64,000 bases of DNA from assembly GCA_041576815.1 (NCBI GenBank), contig JBFGKE010000003.1, forward strand, positions 104,991-168,990, given 5' to 3'. A program made the position numbers and the translations under genes. Shown here piece by piece: positions 51,141-59,527 of the stretch. The number at the start of each line of letters is the position of its first letter. Position 1 is the first letter of the stretch. The stretch is from SG8-38 sp041576815 (GTDB taxonomy: Bacteria; Myxococcota_A; Polyangia; Polyangiales; Houyiibacteriaceae). The notes beneath the pieces are model-generated. The model was given only the letters and a program-made list of their open reading frames with translations. It searched no databases and was not told the DNA's origin.

Positions 51141-52588
51141 ATCGCCTGCTTTCGTTCCCGTGCTGCCGCGAGATAACCGCGAAGCTCGGCGGCCGCCCGT
51201 TCTTTGTCGAAAGGCGCCAACATCGAATGCGGCATGGCTTCGAGCGCACCGTCGAGGTGAGCGAGGAACGCCGTACATTCGCGCACGGCGGCGGCAAGCG
51301 CCGGCGCCGGGATCTCGTCGCGCCCAGCCAGCGCCGTGACCGCGTCGATCATCGGTCCCCGCCGAGGATAGTCGGTCGCTCGACTCAACCGAGGTGCAAA
51401 CAGGCGAAAGTGCAGAACGAACTCGTCGGCAAATCGGTCGCTCGACCCATCGACCCAATCGCCTGCGCCGAGCGGGACGACCGATGCCTTCGCGATGAAC
51501 CCGCGCAAGATGAAGCGAAACCCCCAGATGTCCTGGTGTAGGTTCCTTTGAAGACGCTCGCTCGTGCGGTTGGCGCGGACCGGGGCCTCGGGCCGGCCGA
51601 GCTCGCGAAGCTCCTTGGCAGCGTCCTTCACCGTCGCGCGTAGCTCCCGGATCCCGCTTCGCATTCTTTCGGCCGGCAACGCGATGCTCGTCATCGACCC
51701 CGGCTCCGGCAGCGGATCGTCGAGCGCAGCGTGCGCCTTGGCGTGGAGCCCCATCGCCAGCGCTTCGACCAGCTCACGCAGCTCGTCGACCTCGTCGGCC
51801 GAGCATCGGTGCGCGCCGAGCTCGTCGACGAACGCCTCGATGCCCTGCTCCATCAAGAACCGGGTCAGCATGCGAAGCTCGCGCCGGACCGCCGCGACGA
51901 TGATGTGCGCCCGGTCGAGACCTCGTTCCTCTGAAATCTGCCGGTCTGCGATCCCGAGATAGCGGTGGCTGCGAATCAACGCCAGCAGTGAAATCCAGCT
52001 GGTCAGCCTGGCCGCCTCGCTCGACCAGGACTTCGTTTCGGGAGCGATGCTCTTTCGGCGGACGAGCTCTCGTGTATTGGCGAACTCGAGGGGCTCGGGC
52101 GGTCGAAAAAACGCGTTGCGCTCGAGCTCGCGCAAGAAAACGTCGCAGCTCGCGTGAAACACCCCCCCGTCGATCGCCGGAAGCCCAAGCAGTCGATCGC
52201 TGAGCCGAAGGGACTCCACCAACGCCGTGCCGAGCTCTGCTAGCGCCGAGCTCGGGTCGTGCGCGTGTGCGCCCGCGGGCGTCAGATGCCGTTCCCAAGA
52301 GACGCAGTCATGAAGCCGGCCGACCTGCTCGAGCGCCCACGCATACGCTTCCCGAACCGCCCGAAGCTGAGGGCGGAGCTCCCTGGAGGGGATCGAGAGG
52401 GGTTGGTTCTCGTCGTCGCGAAATGCCACGAGCCCGGAGAGCACGGCTTGGAGCGGAAGCAGAACGTCGGTGCGCCTCTCGGTGTCGATCGACTCCAGCC
52501 AGCGAGCCCAGCGCTCCGCTTCGGACGGCGCCCAGTGCTCCGCTGACATGAGGAGCTCGTCTTCGGGGTGAATGCGCGCGTCCGCCAT
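51137..52588 (-). CDS. Hypothetical protein, all-helical
   Basis: I do not recognise this 483-residue protein. It has no signal peptide and no membrane span. Composition is rich in Ala, Arg, Glu and Leu, and predicted structure is nearly all helix (RELRMLTRFLMEQGIEAFVD, DELRELVEALAMGLHAKAHA). Histidines and arginines are scattered without a clear metal motif. Codon use fits its neighbours. It ends in a convergent overlap with the HupE-like gene and starts 42 bp after the ruvB stop on the same strand. A recombination-linked role would be only a guess from position. Confidence 0.7.
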   Translation of the reverse strand: MADARIHPEDELLMSAEHWAPSEAERWARWLESIDTERRTDVLLPLQAVLSGLVAFRDDENQPLSIPSRELRPQLRAVREAYAWALEQVGRLHDCVSWERHLTPAGAHAHDPSSALAELGTALVESLRLSDRLLGLPAIDGGVFHASCDVFLRELERNAFFRPPEPLEFANTRELVRRKSIAPETKSWSSEAARLTSWISLLALIRSHRYLGIADRQISEERGLDRAHIIVAAVRRELRMLTRFLMEQGIEAFVDELGAHRCSADEVDELRELVEALAMGLHAKAHAALDDPLPEPGSMTSIALPAERMRSGIRELRATVKDAAKELRELGRPEAPVRANRTSERLQRNLHQDIWGFRFILRGFIAKASVVPLGAGDWVDGSSDRFADEFVLHFRLFAPRLSRATDYPRRGPMIDAVTALAGRDEIPAPALAAAVRECTAFLAHLDGALEAMPHSMLAPFDKERAAAELRGYLAAARERKQAI

Positions 52589-52630
52589 CGGGCGTCGACT
52601 GTATCAGCCGCGCTCCCCGAAGCGTAGGCC

Positions 52631-53668
52631 TCAAAAAAGGCCGGTTTGCGCGCGCGAGGGCTGCTCTTTGCCGAGGTGCTCGAAGGCGTGACGGGTAGCG
52701 ACGCGGCCCCGTGCGGTTCGCGCCAAGAGCCCCCGTTGGAGGAGATAGGGCTCGTAGACGTCCTCGAGGGTGTCCCGCGGCTCGCTCAATGCCGCGGCCA
52801 GCGTCTCGATGCCGACCGGCCCGCCGTCGTAGTGGTCGATGATGACGGTCAGGTAGCGCCGGTCCATTTGATCGAGCCCGGCACGATCCACCTCGAGGCG
52901 GTCCAGCGCCTCTCTCGCCGTCGTGGCATCGACCTTGCCGTCGGAGAGCACCTCGGCGAAGTCGCGCGCGCGCCGGAGCAGCCGATTGGCAATGCGAGGG
53001 GTGCCCCGCGAGCGGCGCGCGAGCTCGTGGGCTGCCTCTTCCGCGATCGAGAGGTCGAGCAGGCGCGCGCTCCGTTCGATGATCGCGTGAAGCGCGTCTT
53101 CGGGATAGTAGTCGAGGCGGGCGACGTAACCAAAGCGCGACCGCATCGGGTTGGTGAGCAGGCCGGTTCGGGTCGTGGCGCCGACCAGCGTAAACGGGTG
53201 CAGCGGGAGCTGAAGCGTCTGCGCGTACGGTCCGTCGCCGTTGACGATGTCGATGCGGAAGTCCTCGACTGCCGTGTAGAGATTCTCTTCGACCGTGGCG
53301 TTCAGCCGGTGGATCTCGTCGATGAAGAACACGTCGTTTGGCTCGAGCTTGGTGAGGAGCGCGGCGAGCTGCCCCTTGTGCTCGATCGCCGGGCCCGATG
53401 CAGAGTGGAGCGTCACCCCGCGCTCCGCCGAGAGGATCAGCGCGAGCGTGGTCTTACCCAGACCGGGCGGACCACAAAACAACGTATGGTCGATCGGCTC
53501 GCCGCGCTGCTTGGCCGCCTGGACGAAAATGCGAAGATTGTCCTTGATGCGGTCTTGCCCGACGAAATCCTCGAAGCGCGTGGGCCGCAAGCTTCGGTCG
53601 AACGCGCGGTCGTCGGCGTGTTCGCCGGAGCGCAACGTTTCGTTTGCTCGTGCCCCCATCTCGGTCAT
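52631..53668 (-). CDS. ruvB: Holliday junction helicase RuvB
   Basis: A 345-residue AAA+ motor that drives branch migration with RuvA. It has the RuvB start SLRPTRFEDFVGQDRIKDNL, Walker A GPPGLGKTTLA, Walker B FFIDEIHRLN, sensor 1 GATTRTGLL, the arginine finger region PMRSRFG and the winged helix (EPYLLQRGLLARTARGR). Length is normal. Start ATG 53668 overlaps the ruvA stop by four bases. Confidence 0.95.
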   Translation of the reverse strand: MTEMGARANETLRSGEHADDRAFDRSLRPTRFEDFVGQDRIKDNLRIFVQAAKQRGEPIDHTLFCGPPGLGKTTLALILSAERGVTLHSASGPAIEHKGQLAALLTKLEPNDVFFIDEIHRLNATVEENLYTAVEDFRIDIVNGDGPYAQTLQLPLHPFTLVGATTRTGLLTNPMRSRFGYVARLDYYPEDALHAIIERSARLLDLSIAEEAAHELARRSRGTPRIANRLLRRARDFAEVLSDGKVDATTAREALDRLEVDRAGLDQMDRRYLTVIIDHYDGGPVGIETLAAALSEPRDTLEDVYEPYLLQRGLLARTARGRVATRHAFEHLGKEQPSRAQTGLF

Positions 53669-54279
53669 GCCAGTGCCGACAGCGCTGCGCGAAGCAGGCC
53701 CTCCACGTCTTCGCCGGCTCCGCTCGAAGCTTCTGCAGCGGTTCCAACCGCGGCTTCGGCTTCGCTTCGTTTGTACCCCATCTGCACGAGCGCTCCAACG
53801 ACGGTGTCGCCGGCAGAGCCGACGGGCCCAGGCACCGCGCGGAGTCGAACGCCGGTTTTTCGCGGCCCGGCGAAGTCCAGCTTGTCTTGCAGGTCGACGA
53901 GGATGCGCTCCACCGTCCGCTTTCCGACGCCGGTGATGCCTTTGAAGGCTGTCTTGTCCTGGCGAGCGATCGCGTCATGGAGCTCGCCGGCGTCCATCGC
54001 GCCGAGGATGGCAAGGGCGAGCTTCGGGCCGATGCTGCTGACCTTGAGAAGGGCTCGGAACGCGGCTCGGTCCTCCGGTGTGCCGAAGCCGAACAGCGTG
54101 ATGGTGTCCTCGCGAACGTGCGTGTGAACGTGGAGGACCACCGCCTCGCCCGGCGCGGCTTCGGCACGCCCGGCGGCACCGAGTGGCAAGAACACCTCGT
54201 ACCCGACGCCACTCACGTCGAGGATCGCCGAACCGTCGGCCTCCCGGCCCCCAACCGTGCCCCGCAGCCTCCCGATCAC
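53665..54279 (-). CDS. ruvA: Holliday junction complex subunit RuvA
   Basis: A 204-residue RuvA that binds four-way junctions. It has the N-terminal OB domain (MIGRLRGTVG, VGYEVFLP), paired helix-hairpin-helix motifs (VSSIGPKLALAILG, ITGVGKRTVERIL) and the small C-terminal domain III (VGALVQMGYKRSEAEAAV) that contacts RuvB. An 80-bp gap containing a fragment of a dispersed repeat separates it from ruvC. Confidence 0.94.
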   Translation of the reverse strand: MIGRLRGTVGGREADGSAILDVSGVGYEVFLPLGAAGRAEAAPGEAVVLHVHTHVREDTITLFGFGTPEDRAAFRALLKVSSIGPKLALAILGAMDAGELHDAIARQDKTAFKGITGVGKRTVERILVDLQDKLDFAGPRKTGVRLRAVPGPVGSAGDTVVGALVQMGYKRSEAEAAVGTAAEASSGAGEDVEGLLRAALSALA

Positions 54280-54317
54280 GGGGCGAGGGTAGCAGGTTTA
54301 CTGAACGGATGTGAGGA

Positions 54318-54356
54318 AATGGGGGCCACCCCCACCCGTAGTCCTCCCTCCCCGAT
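54318..54356 (+). repeat. Fragment of dispersed GC-rich repeat (copy C) between ruvA and ruvC
   Basis: Only the core is present: AATGGGGGCCA, then CCCCCACCCGTAGTCCTCCCT and a short tail. It lies in the 80-bp gap inside the otherwise tightly packed yebC-ruvC-ruvA-ruvB run. Confidence 0.6.
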
Positions 54357-54359
54357 CCC

Positions 54360-54839
54360 TCACGCCCGCTGAGACCGGCTGGCCTGGATGTGCGTGATCG
54401 CCACGGCGAGCGCGTCGGCGGCGTCCTCCTCCGGTGCGGCTGCGAGTCCGAGCAGCGCGCGCACCAACTGGCCTACCTGGGTCTTGTCTGCAGCGCCGCG
54501 TCCAACCACGGTGCGTTTGACGATCGCGGGTGGGTACTCGTGGACCTCCAGCCGGGATTCGGCAGCGACCAGGAGCGCGACCCCGCGCGCGTGGCCGAGC
54601 TTCAGCGCCGCGTTGGCGTACTTGGCGAAGAAGATCTCTTCGACTGCAACCGCCTCCGGACGATGCGCGGCCACGATCTGCACGAGCTCGTCGTGAATCA
54701 AACGAAGCCGCTCGGAAAGGGGCAGCTTCGCGGACACGGCAATGGTGCCCGCGTCGACCGGCAGCAGGCGCGTACCCTCGAGCTGCACCACACCCCAGCC
54801 CGTGCGCCGGCTGCCAGGATCGATGCCGAGAACACGCAT
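54360..54839 (-). CDS. ruvC: Holliday junction resolvase RuvC
   Basis: A 159-residue endonuclease that cuts junctions made by RuvAB. The acidic catalytic residues are in MRVLGIDPGSRRTGWG (Asp7), AVEEIFFAKYA (Glu), and EEDAADALAVAITH (two Asp). Length is slightly short but normal. It starts six bases after the yebC stop. Confidence 0.93.
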   Translation of the reverse strand: MRVLGIDPGSRRTGWGVVQLEGTRLLPVDAGTIAVSAKLPLSERLRLIHDELVQIVAAHRPEAVAVEEIFFAKYANAALKLGHARGVALLVAAESRLEVHEYPPAIVKRTVVGRGAADKTQVGQLVRALLGLAAAPEEDAADALAVAITHIQASRSQRA

Positions 54840-54845
54840 CGCGCT

Positions 54846-55592
54846 CTAGGCCATCTCGGCGAGCGCCTGCTCGCTGAGCTCGAAATCGGAAAACACGTTT
54901 TGCACGTCGTCGTGCTCCTCTAGTGCCTCGAACAACTGAATCAGCTTCTCGGCGTCGCGGCCCTCGACCACTTTGGGGTTGTTGGGAATGTATTCGAGCG
55001 ACGCCTCCCGAATTTCGATGCCGGCGCTCGCGATCGCGTCACGAACCGCATCGAGCTCGGCGCGCGGAGTCGTCACCACCCACTCTTCATCGGCGAGCTC
55101 CATGTTCTCGGCACCGCCACCGACCGCTGCCTCGAACAGCGACTCCTCGGTGGCCGAGCTGTGATCCACCCGGATGATCCCCTTTTGCTCGAACGCCCAG
55201 ACGGCCGATCCGCTGCTTCCGATCTGCCCATGGTTCTTGTCGAACACCTTTCTCACCTCGGCGACCGTCCTGTTTCGGTTGTCGGTCACGACCTCGCACA
55301 GAAAGAGGGTGCCTTCCGGGCCGATGCCTTCGTAGAGCAGCTCCTCGTATTGAACTCCCTCGAGCTCTCCCGTTCCCTTCTTGATCGCGCGCGTGACGTT
55401 GTCAGCGGGCATGTTCACGCTTCGCGCGAGGTCGACCGCGCGCCGAAGCCGTGGGTTGCCCTCCGGGTCCCCCCCGCCGAAACGCGCGGCCACCGTGATC
55501 TCCTTGATCACTTTGGTGAACAATTTCCCGCGCTTGGCGTCCTGTGCGCCCTTTCGGCGCTTGATCGTCGACCATTTGCTGTGGCCACTCAT
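54846..55592 (-). CDS. YebC/PmpR family protein
   Basis: A 248-residue protein with the family start MSGHSKWSTIKRRKGAQDAK, ITVAARFGGGDPEGNPRLR, NMPADNVTRAIKKGTG and YEGIGPEGT. Members act as DNA-binding regulators or, as shown more recently, as factors that help ribosomes through difficult sequences. Start ATG 55592; an upstream ATG would add six residues. It heads the yebC-ruvC-ruvA-ruvB run, an arrangement common in bacteria. Confidence 0.93.
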   Translation of the reverse strand: MSGHSKWSTIKRRKGAQDAKRGKLFTKVIKEITVAARFGGGDPEGNPRLRRAVDLARSVNMPADNVTRAIKKGTGELEGVQYEELLYEGIGPEGTLFLCEVVTDNRNRTVAEVRKVFDKNHGQIGSSGSAVWAFEQKGIIRVDHSSATEESLFEAAVGGGAENMELADEEWVVTTPRAELDAVRDAIASAGIEIREASLEYIPNNPKVVEGRDAEKLIQLFEALEEHDDVQNVFSDFELSEQALAEMA

Positions 55593-55678
55593 CCCGGGTC
55601 CGTTATTCAACGGAATTGTTCGGTTTTCAACCCTCCCACGCCAATGAATAAGCCCCTGGGCGCCGCGTCGAATCTCCC

Positions 55679-56503
55679 ATGCAACGTTTTGGGATTCTGA
55701 TCTTGGTCTTGCTCGGCGTGACGGGCTGCAACAAGGATTCGCGCTACATCTGCATCGCCGACGGCCCGCTCAGCGATCGCGGATGCTTTCTTTGCCGAGG
55801 GGACGAGTGCGAGCGCCAGCCCCCGCCTGACCGCGACATCTGCGCCGCCGCCGTCGACTGTGCGGTGGGAGAGATCTGCACCACGATCGGATGCGTCGGT
55901 GAGTGCACCGACGAGTTCGACTGCCCGATCGGGACCACGTGCGCCGACGATGGCCTGTGCCTCAATCCGACCGAGGACGATCCCGCGCCGGTCGGGGAGA
56001 ACCCGGGCCCCGACCCAGGACCGACCGAGCCCCGTTGTCAGTTCAACTTCGAGTGCGGCGACGGTCGGATTTGCATCGACGGCGACTGCCTGCTGACCTG
56101 TCTCGATGCGCCGTGCCCAGACACGCAGCAGTGCGTTGCGGGCGCCTGCAGGCCGTGCAGCGACCAAAGCTGTCTCACCAACTGCGCCGACGACACCGAC
56201 TGCACCGACGTCGAATACTGCAAAGACTTCCAATGTGTGCCCGATACGCGCCCCACGCAGTTCTGCCCCGAAAACGAGTGCCAGCCCGGACGGGTCTGCG
56301 TCCGCGGCCAGTGCCGCACGCCATGCGAAACCGATGACGAATGCGCGCGCATCGATGCGACGATTCGCTTCTGCGCGCCGGTGGAAAACCAAAACCTCTG
56401 TGTGCGAAGCAGCGAGGTCCTGTCCAACTGTCAGCTCAACATCGACTGCGGCCTTGGCGAGGAATGCGTCGACGGCGCTTGCGCCCCGGTGGAATCGCCC
56501 TGA
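55679..56503 (+). CDS. Cysteine-rich lipoprotein
   Basis: A 274-residue protein with a lipoprotein signal (MQRFGILILVLLGVTGC, Cys17) and about 30 cysteines spaced in short repeats of the pattern C-x5-C...G-x-x-C (CAVGEICTTIGCVGEC, CGDGRICIDGDC, CGLGEECVDGAC). Such repeats are common in cell-surface proteins of Myxococcota and are presumably disulfide-bonded. A proline/glutamate-rich spacer lies at about 96-120. Function unknown. Its last 73 bases overlap the 3' end of the convergent glycosyltransferase gene. Confidence 0.8.
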   Translation: MQRFGILILVLLGVTGCNKDSRYICIADGPLSDRGCFLCRGDECERQPPPDRDICAAAVDCAVGEICTTIGCVGECTDEFDCPIGTTCADDGLCLNPTEDDPAPVGENPGPDPGPTEPRCQFNFECGDGRICIDGDCLLTCLDAPCPDTQQCVAGACRPCSDQSCLTNCADDTDCTDVEYCKDFQCVPDTRPTQFCPENECQPGRVCVRGQCRTPCETDDECARIDATIRFCAPVENQNLCVRSSEVLSNCQLNIDCGLGEECVDGACAPVESP

Positions 56504-57987
56504 TCGGACTGCGGCCGGAGGGCCTCGAGTAGGCTGGTGACGCTCACGAAGCTGAACCCAGCGCAAAAGAGCAAGAGAAAGGGAACGCTCGCCCAGCTCC
56601 GTGTCGCCACGGCCATCGCGAGCGTGCCGGTGCAATAGAGCCCGAGACCAAGCTCGACGACGTTGTGCCAGGCCCATCGGCTGCGGTAGCTCGCCGGTCG
56701 CGCCCCGCTCGTGCCGCCGCGCTTCGGCGTCCGAACGAACTCGACGTCCTGGCCGAATAGGCCCTCGATCGCCGCGCGTCCGTTGTTGATTGAGAGCCCG
56801 ATCCCCAGCGCCATCATCGCCGGAAGCCGTTTGACCGCCTGCCATCCGCGGCCATGGAGGTCGCGGTGGGCGACGATGTAAAACGCGGCCACTGAACCGC
56901 AGGTCGCGAGGAACAGGGGCACCTCCAGCATCAAGAGCTCCGGGTGCTCCAGCTGCCGTCGGATCACCATGTTGGGCAGTTGGAGTGCCGCAAGCACGAG
57001 CAGAAAGACATAGGCGACGTTGTTGGTGAGATGAAAGAAGGCCTCGGCCTTCACCTTTCGGCTTACCCGCGAGCGCAGGAGCAAAGGCAAGAGCTTTCGT
57101 GCGGTTTGAAGAGATCCCTTGGCCCAGCGGTACTGCTGGCTTTTGAAGCTGCTCATGTCGCACGGAAGCTCCGCGGGGGCGCACACGTGCGGCGCGTAGA
57201 CGAAGCTCCAGCCCCGTAGCTGTGCCCGATAGCTGAGATCCATGTCTTCGGTGATCGTGTCGTGCTGCCAGCCGCCGGCGTCGACGATGGCCGCTTTTCT
57301 CCACATGCCTGCGGTCCCGTTGAAGTTGAAAAAGCGCCCCGAGCGGTTGCGGGCCGTGTGCTCGATGACGAAGTGGCCGTCGAGCAGCATTGCCTGGCAC
57401 CGTGTGAGGAGCGAGTGACTTCGATTGAGGTGACCCCACCGCGCCTGGGCCATGCCGACCGTTGGCTCCGTGAAGTAGTGAACCAGGTCACGCACGATGG
57501 TCGGACCGGGCACGAAGTCCGCATCGAACACGAGGATGAGCTCGCCCTTGGCGCGCCTCATGGCCGCATCGAGAGCTCCTGCCTTGAAGCCGATGCGATC
57601 TGCCCGATGCACGTAGGCGATGTCGAGCCCCGTTTCGCGCAGCGCCGCGCATCTCGCGCTTGCAATCGAAGCCGTCGCATCGGTCGAGTCGTCGAGGACC
57701 TGGATCTCCAATCGGTCGCGCGGGTAGTCGATACGCGCCATGGCGTCGATCAGGCGCTCGGCGACGAACATCTCGTTGAACATCGGAAGCTGAACGGTGA
57801 CCGGCGGCAGCGCGCGCTCCTCGAATCGCGCATGCGGCGCGGTGTGGTCGCGCCGATGGCGCAGGTAGAGCAGCAGCAGCGCGCTACGGTGGATTCCGTA
57901 GAGCGCCAGAATTCCCAGCGTGATCAAGTAAAGAATGATGACGAAGGTCTGCACGTTCAGCTCTGGGCCGGCGGCCGGTTGCAGCAT
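56431..57987 (-). CDS. Family 2 glycosyltransferase, cellulose synthase-like
   Basis: A 518-residue membrane glycosyltransferase. A first membrane helix (about 13-38) precedes the GT-A domain: VTVQLPMFNE, LDDSTD, VFDADFVPG (D-x-D), TEDMDLSYR and QYRWAKG (QxxRW), the processive beta-glycosyltransferase set. Three to five membrane helices follow (about 320-500). The form is close to CslA-like beta-mannan or glucomannan synthases; the true polymer is unknown. The Cys-rich lipoprotein gene overlaps its end by 73 bases, and gltX ends one base before its start. Confidence 0.88.
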   Translation of the reverse strand: MLQPAAGPELNVQTFVIILYLITLGILALYGIHRSALLLLYLRHRRDHTAPHARFEERALPPVTVQLPMFNEMFVAERLIDAMARIDYPRDRLEIQVLDDSTDATASIASARCAALRETGLDIAYVHRADRIGFKAGALDAAMRRAKGELILVFDADFVPGPTIVRDLVHYFTEPTVGMAQARWGHLNRSHSLLTRCQAMLLDGHFVIEHTARNRSGRFFNFNGTAGMWRKAAIVDAGGWQHDTITEDMDLSYRAQLRGWSFVYAPHVCAPAELPCDMSSFKSQQYRWAKGSLQTARKLLPLLLRSRVSRKVKAEAFFHLTNNVAYVFLLVLAALQLPNMVIRRQLEHPELLMLEVPLFLATCGSVAAFYIVAHRDLHGRGWQAVKRLPAMMALGIGLSINNGRAAIEGLFGQDVEFVRTPKRGGTSGARPASYRSRWAWHNVVELGLGLYCTGTLAMAVATRSWASVPFLLLFCAGFSFVSVTSLLEALRPQSDQGDSTGAQAPSTHSSPRPQSMLS

Positions 57988-59442
57988 TCACGGGAGCGAC
58001 GGCGCGGCGGCTGCGGCCATCTTTGCGCCCGCGCGGAGTCGCGCAAGGGTTTTTTCTTTGCCGAGTGCTTCCATCACCTCGAACAATCCGGGGCTCCGGG
58101 TCCGGCCCGTCATGGCGACGCGGGCAGGCTGGGCGACGACCTTCATCGGAAGCTCGCTTTTTTCGAGCCAGGCCTTCACCGATGCCTCGAGCGTTTCTTC
58201 GTCGAAAGGCTCGATCGATTCGATCAGGTCGGCGAGCTGGCTCAGGTTTTCGGCATTGCCAGGGACGAGGAATTTTCGCTTGGCCTTCGGGTCGAGCTGA
58301 ATGTCCGCGAAGAAGTACGAAACCGCGTCCGCGACGTCCGCAAGCGTTGCCGAACGCGGCTTCACGGATGGAATCGTCTTCGACAAGACCGGGTCATCCG
58401 GCGCCACTTCGATCCCGATTTTGGCGAGAAATGGAATCGCGCGCCGTGCCACCTCGTCGTCGGGAAGCATGCGAAGGTGCTCCTCCTGGACGTGCAGGAA
58501 CTTCTTCGCGTCGTAGCGTCCTGCCGTAGAGCCCACGCGATCCCAGCTGAACTTTTCGATCAGCTCCGTGCGCGTGAAGATCTCCTGGTCCCCGAAGGAC
58601 CAACCGAGACGAGCCAAGTAGTTCAAGACGGCATCGGGGAGGTAGCCCATGTCCCGATATTCGAGCACGCCTACTGCGGCGTGGCGCTTCGAGAGCTTTT
58701 CGCCGTTTGGCGCCAGCACCATCGGCATGTGCGCGAACTCCGGAATCGGCGCACCGAGAGCCGTGTAGAGCAGGATTTGCGGAGCAGTGTTGATCACGTG
58801 GTCATCGCCCCGGGCCACCAACGTCACGGCCATGGTGTGGTCATCGACCACGCAGCCGAAGTTGTAGAGAGGCATGCCGTCCGGGCGCAACAGGATGAAG
58901 TCTTGCTGCGTCGAGTTTGGGATCTCGATCTTGCCCTTTACCAGGTCGACCCAACTCGTCGTTCCCTCGTCGGGTGCGCGGAACCGGATCACGTGGCGCG
59001 CGTCCGGATCGTGTGTGGCGCCGGTGCGGTCTCGCCAGGGGCTTCGAAAACGAAAACCGTCTTTGGTGCCGCTCTGGCGATGGGCCTCTCGCGCCGCCGC
59101 GATTTCCTCTTTGGTCGCGTAGCACCGATACGCGTGCCCGGAGTCGATCAGGCGCTGCGCGTGCTCGGCATAGATCGCGATGCGCTTGCTTTGGACATAG
59201 GGTCCATGGCGGCCGCCGATCTCGGGACCTTCGTCCCAGTCGAGGCCGAGCCACCGCATCGAGTCGAGGACGATGCGGATGCTTTCTTCGGTGCTTCGCT
59301 CACGATCGGTGTCTTCGATGCGGAGGATGAACGTTCCCCCGTGACGACGAGCCCAAAGCCAGCTGTACAGCGCGGTGCGTACACCGCCGATGTGTAGATA
59401 GCCCGTCGGCGAGGGGGCAAACCGAACGCGGATCTCCGACAT
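57988..59442 (-). CDS. gltX: Glutamyl-tRNA synthetase
   Basis: A 484-residue class I synthetase. The HIGH motif is FAPSPTGYLHIGG and the KMSKS-type motif is GEKLSKRHAAVG; SWVDLVKGKIE and the C-terminal helical anticodon domain follow. Start is ATG 59442 (MSEIRVRF); the frame is open 14 codons further up. It may be discriminating or non-discriminating; the sequence alone does not decide. No gatCAB is in the window. Confidence 0.94.
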   Translation of the reverse strand: MSEIRVRFAPSPTGYLHIGGVRTALYSWLWARRHGGTFILRIEDTDRERSTEESIRIVLDSMRWLGLDWDEGPEIGGRHGPYVQSKRIAIYAEHAQRLIDSGHAYRCYATKEEIAAAREAHRQSGTKDGFRFRSPWRDRTGATHDPDARHVIRFRAPDEGTTSWVDLVKGKIEIPNSTQQDFILLRPDGMPLYNFGCVVDDHTMAVTLVARGDDHVINTAPQILLYTALGAPIPEFAHMPMVLAPNGEKLSKRHAAVGVLEYRDMGYLPDAVLNYLARLGWSFGDQEIFTRTELIEKFSWDRVGSTAGRYDAKKFLHVQEEHLRMLPDDEVARRAIPFLAKIGIEVAPDDPVLSKTIPSVKPRSATLADVADAVSYFFADIQLDPKAKRKFLVPGNAENLSQLADLIESIEPFDEETLEASVKAWLEKSELPMKVVAQPARVAMTGRTRSPGLFEVMEALGKEKTLARLRAGAKMAAAAAPSLP

Positions 59443-59527
59443 CGCGGCAGAGCTACCTGCGAGCCGTGACCGGGTCAACCCCAATCGGCTTGACCTCCAG
59501 TGTCGGGCTGATCAGGCTCCGCGGTTC

